From: JALYGY01 sp963800975
GTDB taxonomy: Bacteria; Actinomycetota; Rubrobacteria; Rubrobacterales; Rubrobacteraceae
Direction: 5' to 3'
DNA length: 64,000 bases
Assembly: GCA_963800975.1 (NCBI GenBank)
Contig: CAWDDB010000012.1
Span: 248,001 to 312,000 of the forward strand
Position numbers and translations under genes: made by a program. Below the pieces are notes generated by a model, which worked only from the letters and a program-made list of their open reading frames with translations, made no database searches and had not been told where the DNA came from. This document shows, in pieces, positions 48,664 to 57,127 of the stretch. The first letter of the stretch is position 1. Each line of letters opens with the position of its first letter.

Positions 48664-49577
48664 ATGAGATCCATTCCAAACTCGTGGCGTCTGGTGACCC
48701 TCGCGATCGTGCTTGCGACCGTCGCTTTGGCGACCATCCTGGCTTTCGGCCTTTACGTCGGCCGGTCGGAGGAAGCGACGAGCGTGGTGATGGTCGGGGC
48801 TGGGGACATAGCCCGCTGCTCCGGCTCGGGCGACGAGGCAACTGCCACGCTGCTCGACGGCATTCCTGGCACCGTGTTCACCACCGGCGACAACGCTTAT
48901 CCTTCGGGCACCGCCTCCGACTTCCAGAACTGCTACGGGCCTTCTTGGGGGCGCCACAAGGCGAGAACGTACCCCACACCGGGCAACCACGAGTACCTCA
49001 CGACGGGCGCCTCCGGCTACTTCGGCTACTACGACGCGGCCGCGGGTTCGCCGAGCAAAGGCTACTACAGCTTTAACCGGGGGGTGACTGGCACGTGGTC
49101 GTCCTCAACTCGGTGTGCGAGAAGGTGGGAGGCTGCGGGGCGACCTCGCCCATGATCAACTGGCTGAAGAACGATCTAGCCGCCAACGCCAGGAGGTGCA
49201 CGCTCGCCTACTGGCACCATCCGCTCTTCAGCTCGGGGGAGCACGGCAACCAGGCCAAGATGAAACCCTCCTTCCACGTCCTGTACAACAGAAACGCGGA
49301 CGTCGTGGTCAACGGTCACGACCACGACTACGAGCGCTTCGCCCCCCAGAGGCCAGACGGCACCCTGGACAAAAAACAGGGCATAAGGGAGTTCGTGGTA
49401 GGCACCGGCGGCGGTACGCAGAAGGAGTTCGGCGTCATCAAGGCCAACAGCCAGGTGCGCAACGCCGGCACGTACGGTGTTCTCAAGCTCACCCTCAACG
49501 CGGAGAGCTACGCCTGGAAGTTCGTCCCCGTTGCGGGCAAGACCTTCACCGACTCCGGCACCACCAGCTGTCACTGA
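48664..49577 (+). pseudogene. Secreted metallophosphatase paralogue, split by a frameshift in a G run
   Basis: The first frame (ATG 48664) has a signal anchor (V-T-L-A-I-V-L-A-T-V-A-L-A-T-I-L-A-F), then G-A-G-D-I-A, T-T-G-D-N-A-Y and P-G-N-H-E-Y. After K-G-Y-Y-S-F-N-R-G a GGGGGG tract (49079-49084) shifts the frame. The second frame continues W-H-V-V-V-L-N-S-V-C-E-K, Y-W-H-H-P-L-F and G-H-D-H-D-Y-E-R to the stop. One extra or two fewer G restore one protein of about 303 residues. It lacks the FN3 and terminal module of copy 1. Could be sequence error, phase variation or decay. The 366 bp before it show nothing clear. Confidence 0.8.
48865..49033 (+). repeat. 169-bp perfect inverted repeat, right copy (metallophosphatase genes)
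   Basis: Identical in reverse to 41515-41683. It ends 45 bp before the G run that breaks this copy. Confidence 0.92.
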
Positions 49578-49803
49578 GATCGAAGGTTGCCGGAAAGGAC
49601 CCGAGGCGCTCAAGAACCCGGCTTCCTAGATCACGGAAAAGGAACCCTTCTGCGGGTCGATTCATAGGGCGAGATGGACCGGACAGGTAGCGACGGACCC
49701 CGGATGAGAAGACCCGTGCCGCGCCCCCGCGCGACCACTGATTCTCAGGAGGGGAAGGCTCTGGGAGCGAAGGCGAAACGTGCGCGGGGTCAGACGCGGG
49801 CCG

Positions 49804-50985
49804 CTATTGCATCGTCTTCTTGAGCACCGCAGGTAGCTTACGAGGGTTCGGAATCCAATTCTCTTCCGCGTCGGTCCGTCGTCGGGAGTCCGCCGCTACC
49901 TTTCGGCCGGGCAAGGTGTCGGTATCCATGTCTGCACCAGAATCTTCGAGCGCACCAACACGACTCGCGAGCTGGAGCGCCTCCGCGGCGCTCAAGTTTG
50001 TTTGGGTGCGATCGAGCAGGGTCCCCAGCGTAGCCGGACTGGAGATCAACGTTCCGGGGGCGAGAGCCTGATGAAACATCACGAACAGGAAGTTCTGCTG
50101 GCGCTCTGCTCGGGCCACGTCGTCTGGCAGGTCGTTACCTTGTAGGTATACCAACGCCTCATTTCCGTCTAGCGTTTGCGTGCCCTGAGGCAGGGTCAGT
50201 ACCGGTCCGCCGGGCGTCGAGCGGCCGCTGACCGATGCCGGCACGTCGATCCTTACGCCCCCGATCGTGTTCACCACGTCTTTGATTCCGTCGGGGTTGA
50301 TCACCAGGTAATACCGTATCTCCGTGCGCGTAAGCTGAGCTGCCGTCTGTCGCGCCAGGTCGGGACCTCCCAGTTCCAGGGCGTCACCGATCTCTCTCTC
50401 GCCGTGACCGGGCACTTCGGTCAAGGTATTGCCGGGTATCGAGAGCAGGCCGAAACCGTTCTGTGCAACCTTCGCCGTAAGGACGTTGTCACCGCCGATG
50501 ACCTTGCTATCGGTGAAGCCGAGGATGACAAACCGCTGCACCCCGCCTTCGAGGAAAGTTCCGGGGACGACCCTGTTCAACGCGTCGGCGATCTCCTCGC
50601 TAATGGGATTGTAAGGAGCGATGATCACAAGCGCGAGGGCGGCCATTGCCGTCGTAGCGACGACTCCTAATGCGGCAACGAGACCCCGCCAGCGACGCCT
50701 GACGTAATGCACCGGTCGGGATGGACGCTGGGGCGGGAAGACCTGGTCTACGAGTTCGCTTGCCTGGAGGCCCAGGTAGTTGGCGTACATGACAAGGAAT
50801 CCCCTCGCCCACGCTCGTCTAGGTAACGCCTCGAAGTCGCCCTGCTCTAACGCCTCAAGATGGTGGGCGTGGATTTTGATAGTTCGCTCGACATCCGCGA
50901 GCGAATCTCCCCGCGCCTCCCTCGCCGACCTCAACTTATGGCCCACACGGTGCTCGAGATCCTTGCGCTCTTCACCTTTTATCAT
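49804..50985 (-). CDS. RodZ-type HTH fused to LytR-CpsA-Psr (LCP) phosphotransferase domain
   Basis: 393 residues. Cytoplasmic N-terminus with a RodZ-like helix-turn-helix (L-R-S-A-R-E-A-R-G-D-S-L-A-D-V-E-R-T, H-H-L-E-A-L-E-Q-G-D-F-E-A-L-P, Y-A-N-Y-L-G-L). One membrane helix follows (G-L-V-A-A-L-G-V-V-A-T-T-A-M-A-A-L-A-L-V-I). The extracellular LCP domain has L-G-F-T-D-S, G-L-L-S-I-P-G-N-T, R-Y-Y-L-V-I-N and R-A-E-R-Q-Q-N-F. LCP enzymes attach undecaprenyl-linked glycans to peptidoglycan. Some usual LCP Arg/Asp residues look substituted (S-I-P-G-N-T for S-I-P-R-D). It is probably the ligase for the polysaccharide made here. Confidence 0.88.
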   Translation of the reverse strand: MIKGEERKDLEHRVGHKLRSAREARGDSLADVERTIKIHAHHLEALEQGDFEALPRRAWARGFLVMYANYLGLQASELVDQVFPPQRPSRPVHYVRRRWRGLVAALGVVATTAMAALALVIIAPYNPISEEIADALNRVVPGTFLEGGVQRFVILGFTDSKVIGGDNVLTAKVAQNGFGLLSIPGNTLTEVPGHGEREIGDALELGGPDLARQTAAQLTRTEIRYYLVINPDGIKDVVNTIGGVRIDVPASVSGRSTPGGPVLTLPQGTQTLDGNEALVYLQGNDLPDDVARAERQQNFLFVMFHQALAPGTLISSPATLGTLLDRTQTNLSAAEALQLASRVGALEDSGADMDTDTLPGRKVAADSRRRTDAEENWIPNPRKLPAVLKKTMQ

Positions 50986-51159
50986 GGGCTCGTGCGTGTA
51001 TCCTCGAAGGATCCGGTAAGCGCGCCGACCCTGTCGTAGCCGTCTCCGCTAGAAGCCAAGGTCGCACGCAGTCGTACGCAACCTGGGCGCCCACGGTGCG
51101 CCTGCGGCGTAGGTTTCCCTCGGGCCTAACTCCTCCCCTCTGCCAGTAGTCAACGAAGG

Positions 51160-51205
51160 ACGATAGCAGGCGGCATGTGCGCCAAGCATCCGCCACATGG
51201 CAGAT
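51160..51205 (-). promoter_or_regulatory. CRP-like box plus -10 (box 6, LCP gene)
   Basis: On the minus strand ATCTGCCATGTGGCGGAT (51205-51188), 22-bp gap, then TATCGT (51165-51160), about 175 bp upstream of the LCP start. The rest of 50986-51331 shows no gene. Confidence 0.6.
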
Positions 51206-51331
51206 ATTTGCTGTTGCTTGTCGGACGGAGGTGTTGCGAACCGGCCGGGGTTGCAGGTGTCCGGCACCGCGTCTATGATGCTTTAATTACTAAACTTGGC
51301 TCGGTAGGGGCTACGAAGACCGCTCCATAAT

Positions 51332-53182
51332 TTGGGCACCGGGGCGGAGGGAGCCAGTGGTGCAACCCACTACCGCAATCGTCCGACGGGAGAGCGTCCA
51401 GGCGTGCGGCAATCGGGTTGGCCACAGGGCGAGCGCACTGATCCAGCGAACAAGACGTCAGGTTGGAGTTGGCTGCCGAGCGCTGCTGATGGAGCGAGGG
51501 GTCGCCTAGTAGCGCGCTGGCTAGTGGTTCTCGTGCTCGGTGTCGCGCTGATCGCTTTTCCCGTTGGCCTACTACTCGCGAGCGAGGAAGCACTGGCGCA
51601 AGACACGGCCGCCGTTCCCAGCGACGGTGGCACTTCGGAACCCTCGGGGGGTGGCGCCGATCCGAGCGGTGCAGATCCGCCTTCCCAGGAACCGGCACAC
51701 GAACCAAGAAATAGCGACTCGTCGAATCCCGAGTCGCAGCCCACGTCAGCACCGGCCTCCACCCCCGCAGAAGCGCCGGGTCGTGAACCGCAGCCCGAAC
51801 CTACCTCTGATTCCGGTCCTGCGCCCGCCCCGGAGGAAGATCCTCCCTCGCCGGCCCCAGACCCTGAGCCAGATCCCGCCCCCGGAACGGCGCCTGAGGA
51901 CCAAGCGCCGGAGCCCGTCCCGGAGCCAGCGCCGGAGCCAACGCCGGATCAGCCCGCGCCCGAGGAGCCCGCACCAGCGCCCGAGCCCGTCCCGGAGCCC
52001 ACGCCCGACCCCGCGTCCCCGCCTGGGGGCGAACCGTCCTTGCCCGACGAAGATCCAGCGCCCGAGCCAGATCCCGACCCCGGAACGGCGCCTGAGGACC
52101 AAGCGCCGGAGCCCGTCCCGGAGCCAGCGCCAGAGCCCGTCCCGGAGCCAGCGCCGGAGCCGGGATCTCCCGGCCCGGCTCCTCCACCCGAGCCGATCAC
52201 GCCCGAGGAGCAGCCACCGTCGGTGCCTCAGCCGGAGCCCAATTCGGACTCGGTGCCCGAGCCGGAGCCGGTTGCCGGCCCGCTCCGGCCCGAGCCTACC
52301 CCGGAACCCGCGGCGGAAGAGCCGATACCGACGCCCGAACCGGCTCCCGGTCTTCCAACGGAGGAGCCTGCGCCCGAGCCCAGCCCGAATCCGGTTCCCG
52401 AAGGAGCAGTCGCCGCCGAAGAACCACCTGTCTCCGAATCGGTTGCAAGCGCGGCCCCTCCAGAGCCGTCGCGCGAGATTGCTCCGGTCCCAAGAGGGCC
52501 CGAGTCGGCGCCTTTCGAACCGGGGACTCACGAACCGGGACTCACAGAATCCAGCCCCGAAGCGGTTGGTGGGGCACCGGTTCCCGAGTTGGCTGCGCAG
52601 CCGGCATCGAACCTCTCGACTTCCGGGGCTACCGACGAACAGCCCTCATCCGAGCCTCTCGTAACCGACTCGGCCGCGGGGCCGGTTGGCTCGGATCGGA
52701 CGTCCCCCAGCGTCGCGGAGCGATTTGCGGAGAAGCTAGCGCGGGGGGCGCACGATTTTGCGCGGAGCGCGGGGGCGCTGATAGCTTCCTTACCCGAGCT
52801 GACAGACGATCTGGCGGAGCGAGTCGGCGACCTCGTGGGAGGGCTAGCGCGGGCGGCAGGCGAGTCGCTGAACAGGCTGCTAGGCGTTGGGACCGACGCG
52901 TCGAACCCTGGCAGCGTCCCGCTGGCTCCCCTCGACGCGCCGGTTCCGGCCGCGCCTCCGCCGGCTGTGCCGGTCCCCGCCGGGGCTTTGATCCTCGCGG
53001 GCGGCAACTTCTCGGGTGGGTCGGCGTCCTCCGGTGGCGACCTCGAGAAGCTACCCCAGCACTTTGGCGTCTTGGAACGGATCTCGGGCGTCCACACGCG
53101 GGACGGCGCCCGTCCCTGGATCTCGCGTGAACCGCTCAGGCCGAGCTCGGCCCCGCGGCCACCCAACGATCGTCCCGGCTAG
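51332..53182 (+). CDS. Exported Pro-Glu-rich low-complexity surface protein
   Basis: 616 residues from TTG 51332; the start is uncertain and an in-frame GTG near 51400 is possible. A single helix (W-L-V-V-L-V-L-G-V-A-L-I-A-F-P-V-G-L-L-L-A) near residue 65 acts as signal or anchor. About 330 residues of P-E-P / E-P-A-P-E-P repeats follow, an extended wall-spanning type of region. A more ordinary C-terminal part contains a helical stretch (E-R-F-A-E-K-L-A-R-G-A-H-D-F-A-R-S) and L-A-G-G-N-F-S-G-G. There is no sorting signal. It is probably structural; alternative-frame ORFs here are by-products of the GC-rich repeats. Confidence 0.75.
   Translation: MGTGAEGASGATHYRNRPTGERPGVRQSGWPQGERTDPANKTSGWSWLPSAADGARGRLVARWLVVLVLGVALIAFPVGLLLASEEALAQDTAAVPSDGGTSEPSGGGADPSGADPPSQEPAHEPRNSDSSNPESQPTSAPASTPAEAPGREPQPEPTSDSGPAPAPEEDPPSPAPDPEPDPAPGTAPEDQAPEPVPEPAPEPTPDQPAPEEPAPAPEPVPEPTPDPASPPGGEPSLPDEDPAPEPDPDPGTAPEDQAPEPVPEPAPEPVPEPAPEPGSPGPAPPPEPITPEEQPPSVPQPEPNSDSVPEPEPVAGPLRPEPTPEPAAEEPIPTPEPAPGLPTEEPAPEPSPNPVPEGAVAAEEPPVSESVASAAPPEPSREIAPVPRGPESAPFEPGTHEPGLTESSPEAVGGAPVPELAAQPASNLSTSGATDEQPSSEPLVTDSAAGPVGSDRTSPSVAERFAEKLARGAHDFARSAGALIASLPELTDDLAERVGDLVGGLARAAGESLNRLLGVGTDASNPGSVPLAPLDAPVPAAPPPAVPVPAGALILAGGNFSGGSASSGGDLEKLPQHFGVLERISGVHTRDGARPWISREPLRPSSAPRPPNDRPG
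51871..52139 (+). repeat. Repeated DNA within the Pro-Glu-rich gene
   Basis: The roughly 50-bp unit beginning CCCGGAACGGCGCCTGAGG at about 51881 recurs exactly at about 52079, within a field of shorter GAGCCNGNNCC-type repeats encoding P-E-P. Recombination could change the length of the gene. Confidence 0.6.
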
Positions 53183-53286
53183 CTCGCCCTTACCGCGAGC
53201 GCGCCTATGCGCGTTCGGAAGGACCTGTCGATCCGCGCCTCTATGCAGGCGGGGTAGAGGACCTCTCTCTGGTAAGGGGGAACGAC

Positions 53287-53739
53287 TTGTTGGCGAACAC
53301 CGACTCAGACCAAGCAAGCAACCGCCGTCCCGACAGCTTCGTCCGCGGGACTGGCGAGGAAAACCAGAAGAAGCGCGTCTTGATCGTCGACGATCACGAT
53401 CTGTTCCGGGAACTGGTCGCGCTCGTACTCGAGACGCATGCGGAATTCGGGGAGAATCTCCAGGCGGGATCGCTGGCCGAGGCATGCCAGGTCCTGGCCA
53501 CCTCGAACAGCGAGCCCGACCTCGCGATCGTCGACCTCGATTTGCCCGGCGGTGATGGGATCAAGGTCATTGGCAAGATACGCGAAGCGTGGCCCCGGGT
53601 TCCGGTTCTAGCGCTAACGGTGGATCGAGGCTCCACGCGGTGCGGCGGGGCACTGCGGGCAGGTGCGAACGAGGTGTTGCCCATGGCGGCCAGCGGCGCG
53701 GAGCTCCTCGGCACGGCGCAGCGTCTCGGCGGCTGGTAG
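53287..53739 (+). CDS. Stand-alone receiver-domain protein with atypical active site
   Basis: 150 residues from TTG 53287. A receiver (REC) domain from about residue 28: V-L-I-V-D-D-H-D-L-F (acidic pair), L-A-I-V-D-L-D-L-P-G-G-D-G (phospho-Asp) and V-L-A-L-T (Thr). The invariant Lys after strand 5 is missing: G-A-N-E-V-L-P-M replaces the usual G-A-x-G-Y-L-x-K. No output domain follows. It may be a pseudo-receiver or phosphate sink for the PAS/GAF kinase encoded nearby. A poor GGGGGAAC site precedes the start. Confidence 0.82.
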   Translation: MLANTDSDQASNRRPDSFVRGTGEENQKKRVLIVDDHDLFRELVALVLETHAEFGENLQAGSLAEACQVLATSNSEPDLAIVDLDLPGGDGIKVIGKIREAWPRVPVLALTVDRGSTRCGGALRAGANEVLPMAASGAELLGTAQRLGGW

Positions 53740-53775
53740 CGACCGTGCGCCTGAGCGGCGGATAGAGCACCGCGT

Positions 53776-53821
53776 ATGTGCCGATCGGCACACGCGCTGC
53801 TTGAGCGCGGCCTGTTAGCAT
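53776..53821 (+). promoter_or_regulatory. CRP-like box plus -10 (box 7)
   Basis: ATGTGCCGATCGGCACAC (53776-53793), with the perfect 16-bp palindrome TGTGCCGATCGGCACA, 22-bp gap, TAGCAT (53816-53821). It lies just upstream of the small gene at 53849. Most CRP-like of all the sites. Confidence 0.68.
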
Positions 53822-53848
53822 GGAGACCGGGTAGCAGAGGAGGGTCAA

Positions 53849-54202
53849 ACGCGCGTCCTGGTCGCCCTGGAGGATGACTATCGCGCCTACCGCGACGTGT
53901 TAGCGACCGCGTTCGAGGCGCTGCACCCGCGCGCCGAGGCGGCGACGGCCGATCTAGGCGCGCTCGCGCGAGAGATAGAGCGGTTCGATCCTCACATGGT
54001 CGTCTGTAGCACGCCCAACACGGTAGACTCTGGCAGCAGGTTAGCCTGGGTAGAGCTGTCGCTCGACGCGGCGCAGCCGACCAAGGTTTGCATCGACGGA
54101 CGCCGTTCTAAGACCCTCCGCCCCACGCTGGACGTGCTGCTCGCGCTCGTCGACGAGGTCGAGAGTCTCGTCCAGGCAAACGGCAGCCCCGGGTGTTGCT
54201 GA
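53849..54202 (+). CDS. Small receiver-like protein of unknown function, no ordinary start codon
   Basis: 117 residues if it begins at ACG 53849, placed four bases after GGAGGG. The coded start R-V-L-V-A-L-E-D-D-Y-R-A-Y-R-D looks like the first strand and acidic turn of a receiver-like fold. Between the upstream TAG and this point there is no ATG, GTG or TTG; the next is GTG 53897. Later: F-D-P-H-M-V-V-C-S-T-P-N-T-V and W-V-E-L-S-L-D, then V-C-I-D-G-R. No phospho-acceptor pattern is convincing. Preceded by the best CRP-like palindrome, and adjacent to the sensor kinase. The following 54203-54694 shows no supported gene. Confidence 0.65.
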   Translation, partial: TRVLVALEDDYRAYRDVLATAFEALHPRAEAATADLGALAREIERFDPHMVVCSTPNTVDSGSRLAWVELSLDAAQPTKVCIDGRRSKTLRPTLDVLLALVDEVESLVQANGSPGCC

Positions 54203-54694
54203 TGCTTGCCTAGCTAGCACCACCGGAGGCGTCGAGGAGGGCGCCAAACAGCCGCGTTCCGACGCCGAGATGCGTGGTTCGCGAACCCCGCGAGCGACTA
54301 CCAACCTCCTCCTGTTCGCTACGCGTCGATCGGTCTTGCCTCCTGTGTATCGCCGGGGATTCTCGCCGTAATGGGTGCGTAGATCCAGAGGGGAAAGCGC
54401 GACGGTAACCTACGATGAGTGGGCAGGGCCAACCGGGCGATGGCCAAGCAGCCCACCACGCCTGCTCGGGGGAACCGCCGTACAGGCGGACCGCAGGAAC
54501 GGGGTGCGAGACCAAGCAGCGATGGCGGGGAGATCCACGCCGGCGGCGCAAACGTACCAGAGGCTTGTTACCATCTGCTTGACAAGATAGGAGTTTTGTG
54601 TTTTTCCTTACACGCAGCAGAATAGTGTGGAGGAGCACTGGCTGTCGGCCACGCTGCCGCCAACCAGACGGCCGAACGAGAGGTACGGGCTAGG

Positions 54695-57091
54695 GTGTCC
54701 GCGTCACAGACGAAGCATCACATTTACCGCGCTTTCTTCGAGACCGCGCAGGAAGCCCTGATGCTGGTTTCCGAAGAAGGCACGGTGGTGGACGCGAATC
54801 AGGAAGCTTGTCGTCTACTGGGTTACGCTCGAGATGAGATGTTGAGCATCGACTTCGGCGGGGTGTTAGAGGACAACTCGAATCGCCGGGTAAAGGACAT
54901 CCTTGGCCGGGACCTTGCGGACAAACATCGCAGGCTCGAACTGAACCTGCTGCGGCGTGATGGGACGTCCTTCGGTGCCGAGGTCTCGCTGGTTAGCTAC
55001 GCGGATGAGCAGGACGCTCGCCTCCTCGGCGTCGTCATCCGACGCCGCGACCTAGAAGTCGAGTACCCCGACCGGAGTCAAGTGGATCGGGTAGCGTTGG
55101 AGGCCGCCGTATCGGAGGCGGACGACTACAGACAAAGGCTGCGCGAGAGCACGGAAAGGTTCCGCGCCACATTCGAGCAGGCCGCCGTCGGCATCGCGCT
55201 GCTCGCGGCCGACGGACGGTGGTTGTTGGCCAACCGCCGTCTGTGCGACATCTCGGGCTACTCTCACGACGAGCTTCTCGGCCTCACCCTGGCGGAGATC
55301 GGCCTCCCTGGAGTCGAAGAAACCGACCCAGAGTATGTCGGTCGGGTGTTGAACTCCGCGGCAGACATGGGGACTCGCTCGATGGAGACATGCTGGCAGC
55401 ACAAAGACGGCTCTGTCGTCTGGGTGAACCTCGCCGTCTCCCTCGCGCAGGGGACCTCCGGCGAGTTCGAGTACTTCGTTTGTGTGGTGGAGGACATTAC
55501 CGAGCGCAAGCTGGCGGAGAAAGAGCTGCGCCGGCAGTGGGACCTTTACGAGACTCTGCTCGAAGCCCAGGGCGAGGTCGGAGTTGGCCTGGTCATAACC
55601 GAGGAGCGGCGCATCGTCTACGCCAACGAGGCGTTCTGCGAGATCAGCGGCTACGACGCCGAGGAGCTAGGGGCCTTGCCGAGCCTCATCGAGCTGATCG
55701 CTCCAGAGCACCAGGCTTCGGCGGCCGAGCACCTGTACGAGCACCTGGATGCCGAGCACGACAAGGATCGCGTCGAGACCACCATGCTCCGGAGGGACGG
55801 GCAAGAGGTGAGCGTGGAACTCGGCTTGAAGCTGCTCAGGTCCGTCGGCAGTACGCGGCTGGTCGGGATCGTGCGCGACGTGACGGAGCGCAAGCAGACC
55901 GAGGAGAACCTGCGACGGAGCCTGGGGGTATTGCTGGCCCTGCGCGAGGCCGGTCAGATACTGGGCTCCACGCTGGAGTCTGAGGAGATCGTAACCCGGT
56001 TGCTGAAGATAATGCAGGGCGTTTCGGGACTCACCGCGGCGGTCATCAGCGTCCAGAACGAGCGTGGGGAGATAAAGATCTGGCGCGCCGTTGGGCTCGA
56101 GGGGCTGTGGCGCCGGGCGCGGTACGCCCCCGAGGCCGAGGCCGCGAGGGAGGCGGTGCTCGAGACCGGGGAACTGCGCTCGTTCGAGCTGCGGCGCCCG
56201 GGCTTCGAAGCGCACCGCCTCGTCGGCCTGTGCTTGCCGCTGCGCACCCGGGACCACATCGCCGGTGTGTTGGAGGCGTACGGCCCGGAGACCCTGGCAG
56301 GATTCGACGCGGTGGAGATACTGCGAAGCCTCGCCGCTCAGGCCGCCAGCGCGCTGGAGAACGCCGAGCTCTACGGGGAACTCGCCAAGCGCGAGCACCA
56401 ACTGGCCGAGCTTGTTGGCCAGCTCTTCGCGACTCAGGAAGAAGAGCGCCGCCGGGTCGCCTACGAGGTACACGATGGCCTGGCCCAGGTGGCCGCCGCC
56501 GCCCACCAGCACCTGCAGGCCTTCGCCGAGTTTTACCCTCCGGACTCTCAAGAGGCCAGAGAAATGCTTGACAAGGCGTTAAGCTTCGTACAGCGGACGG
56601 TCGGGGAGGCACGGCGGATCATCTCGCATCTCAGGCCCACGGCGCTCGACGACTTCGGGCTCGAGACCGCGGTACGCTTGGAGGTCGAGGAGTTGCGAAC
56701 GGAGGGCTTGGACGCCAGATTCGAGGCGAAGGTGGACGACGACGAGCGTCTGCCCGTCGCGGTCGAGACGGCTCTCTTCCGTATCGCGCAGGAAGCCCTG
56801 ACGAACGCCCGCAGGCACGCGGACACAGATCGGCTACGTTTGATCCTCGAGCGCCTGCGGGGGAAGGTACGCCTCAGGATAAGGGACTGGGGCCGGGGTT
56901 TCGACCCCGCTTCGCTCGTCGACGCGAACGGCCCGGGAGAGAGGGTAGGACTCTCGAGCATGCGTGAGCGTGCGGGGCTGCTCGGCGGAACCTTCAGGGT
57001 GCACAGCCGTCCCGGCGTTGGCACCCTGATCGTGGTCGAGGTCCCGCTGCCAAAGCACAACAAGAAAGGGGCTGCTACGCTTGGTCGCTGA
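54695..57091 (+). CDS. PAS/GAF sensor histidine kinase, NarL/DegS class
   Basis: 798 residues from GTG 54695; soluble, no membrane helix. Three PAS domains (about 8-120, 145-272, 280-402; for example E-T-A-Q-E-A-L-M-L-V-S-E-E-G-T-V-V-D-A-N and A-L-L-A-A-D-G-R-W-L-L-A-N) are followed by a GAF domain to about 565. The HisKA_3 dimerisation motif E-E-E-R-R-R-V-A-Y-E-V-H-D-G-L-A-Q has the phospho-His near 593. The ATPase domain has A-Q-E-A-L-T-N-A-R-R-H, D-W-G-R-G-F and G-L-S-S-M-R-E-R. The partner is the NarL-type regulator 36 bp downstream. The sensed signal (redox, light or small ligand) is not readable. Confidence 0.93.
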   Translation: MSASQTKHHIYRAFFETAQEALMLVSEEGTVVDANQEACRLLGYARDEMLSIDFGGVLEDNSNRRVKDILGRDLADKHRRLELNLLRRDGTSFGAEVSLVSYADEQDARLLGVVIRRRDLEVEYPDRSQVDRVALEAAVSEADDYRQRLRESTERFRATFEQAAVGIALLAADGRWLLANRRLCDISGYSHDELLGLTLAEIGLPGVEETDPEYVGRVLNSAADMGTRSMETCWQHKDGSVVWVNLAVSLAQGTSGEFEYFVCVVEDITERKLAEKELRRQWDLYETLLEAQGEVGVGLVITEERRIVYANEAFCEISGYDAEELGALPSLIELIAPEHQASAAEHLYEHLDAEHDKDRVETTMLRRDGQEVSVELGLKLLRSVGSTRLVGIVRDVTERKQTEENLRRSLGVLLALREAGQILGSTLESEEIVTRLLKIMQGVSGLTAAVISVQNERGEIKIWRAVGLEGLWRRARYAPEAEAAREAVLETGELRSFELRRPGFEAHRLVGLCLPLRTRDHIAGVLEAYGPETLAGFDAVEILRSLAAQAASALENAELYGELAKREHQLAELVGQLFATQEEERRRVAYEVHDGLAQVAAAAHQHLQAFAEFYPPDSQEAREMLDKALSFVQRTVGEARRIISHLRPTALDDFGLETAVRLEVEELRTEGLDARFEAKVDDDERLPVAVETALFRIAQEALTNARRHADTDRLRLILERLRGKVRLRIRDWGRGFDPASLVDANGPGERVGLSSMRERAGLLGGTFRVHSRPGVGTLIVVEVPLPKHNKKGAATLGR

Positions 57092-57127
57092 AGTTACTCG
57101 CACGAGACGCGGGCATTTCGGGGAGGA

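Noticed and set aside
51871..52139. The Pro-Glu repeat DNA as a CRISPR or minisatellite array
   Set aside because: Repeats are in frame, of variable length and encode P-E-P units. There are no unique spacers of constant size.
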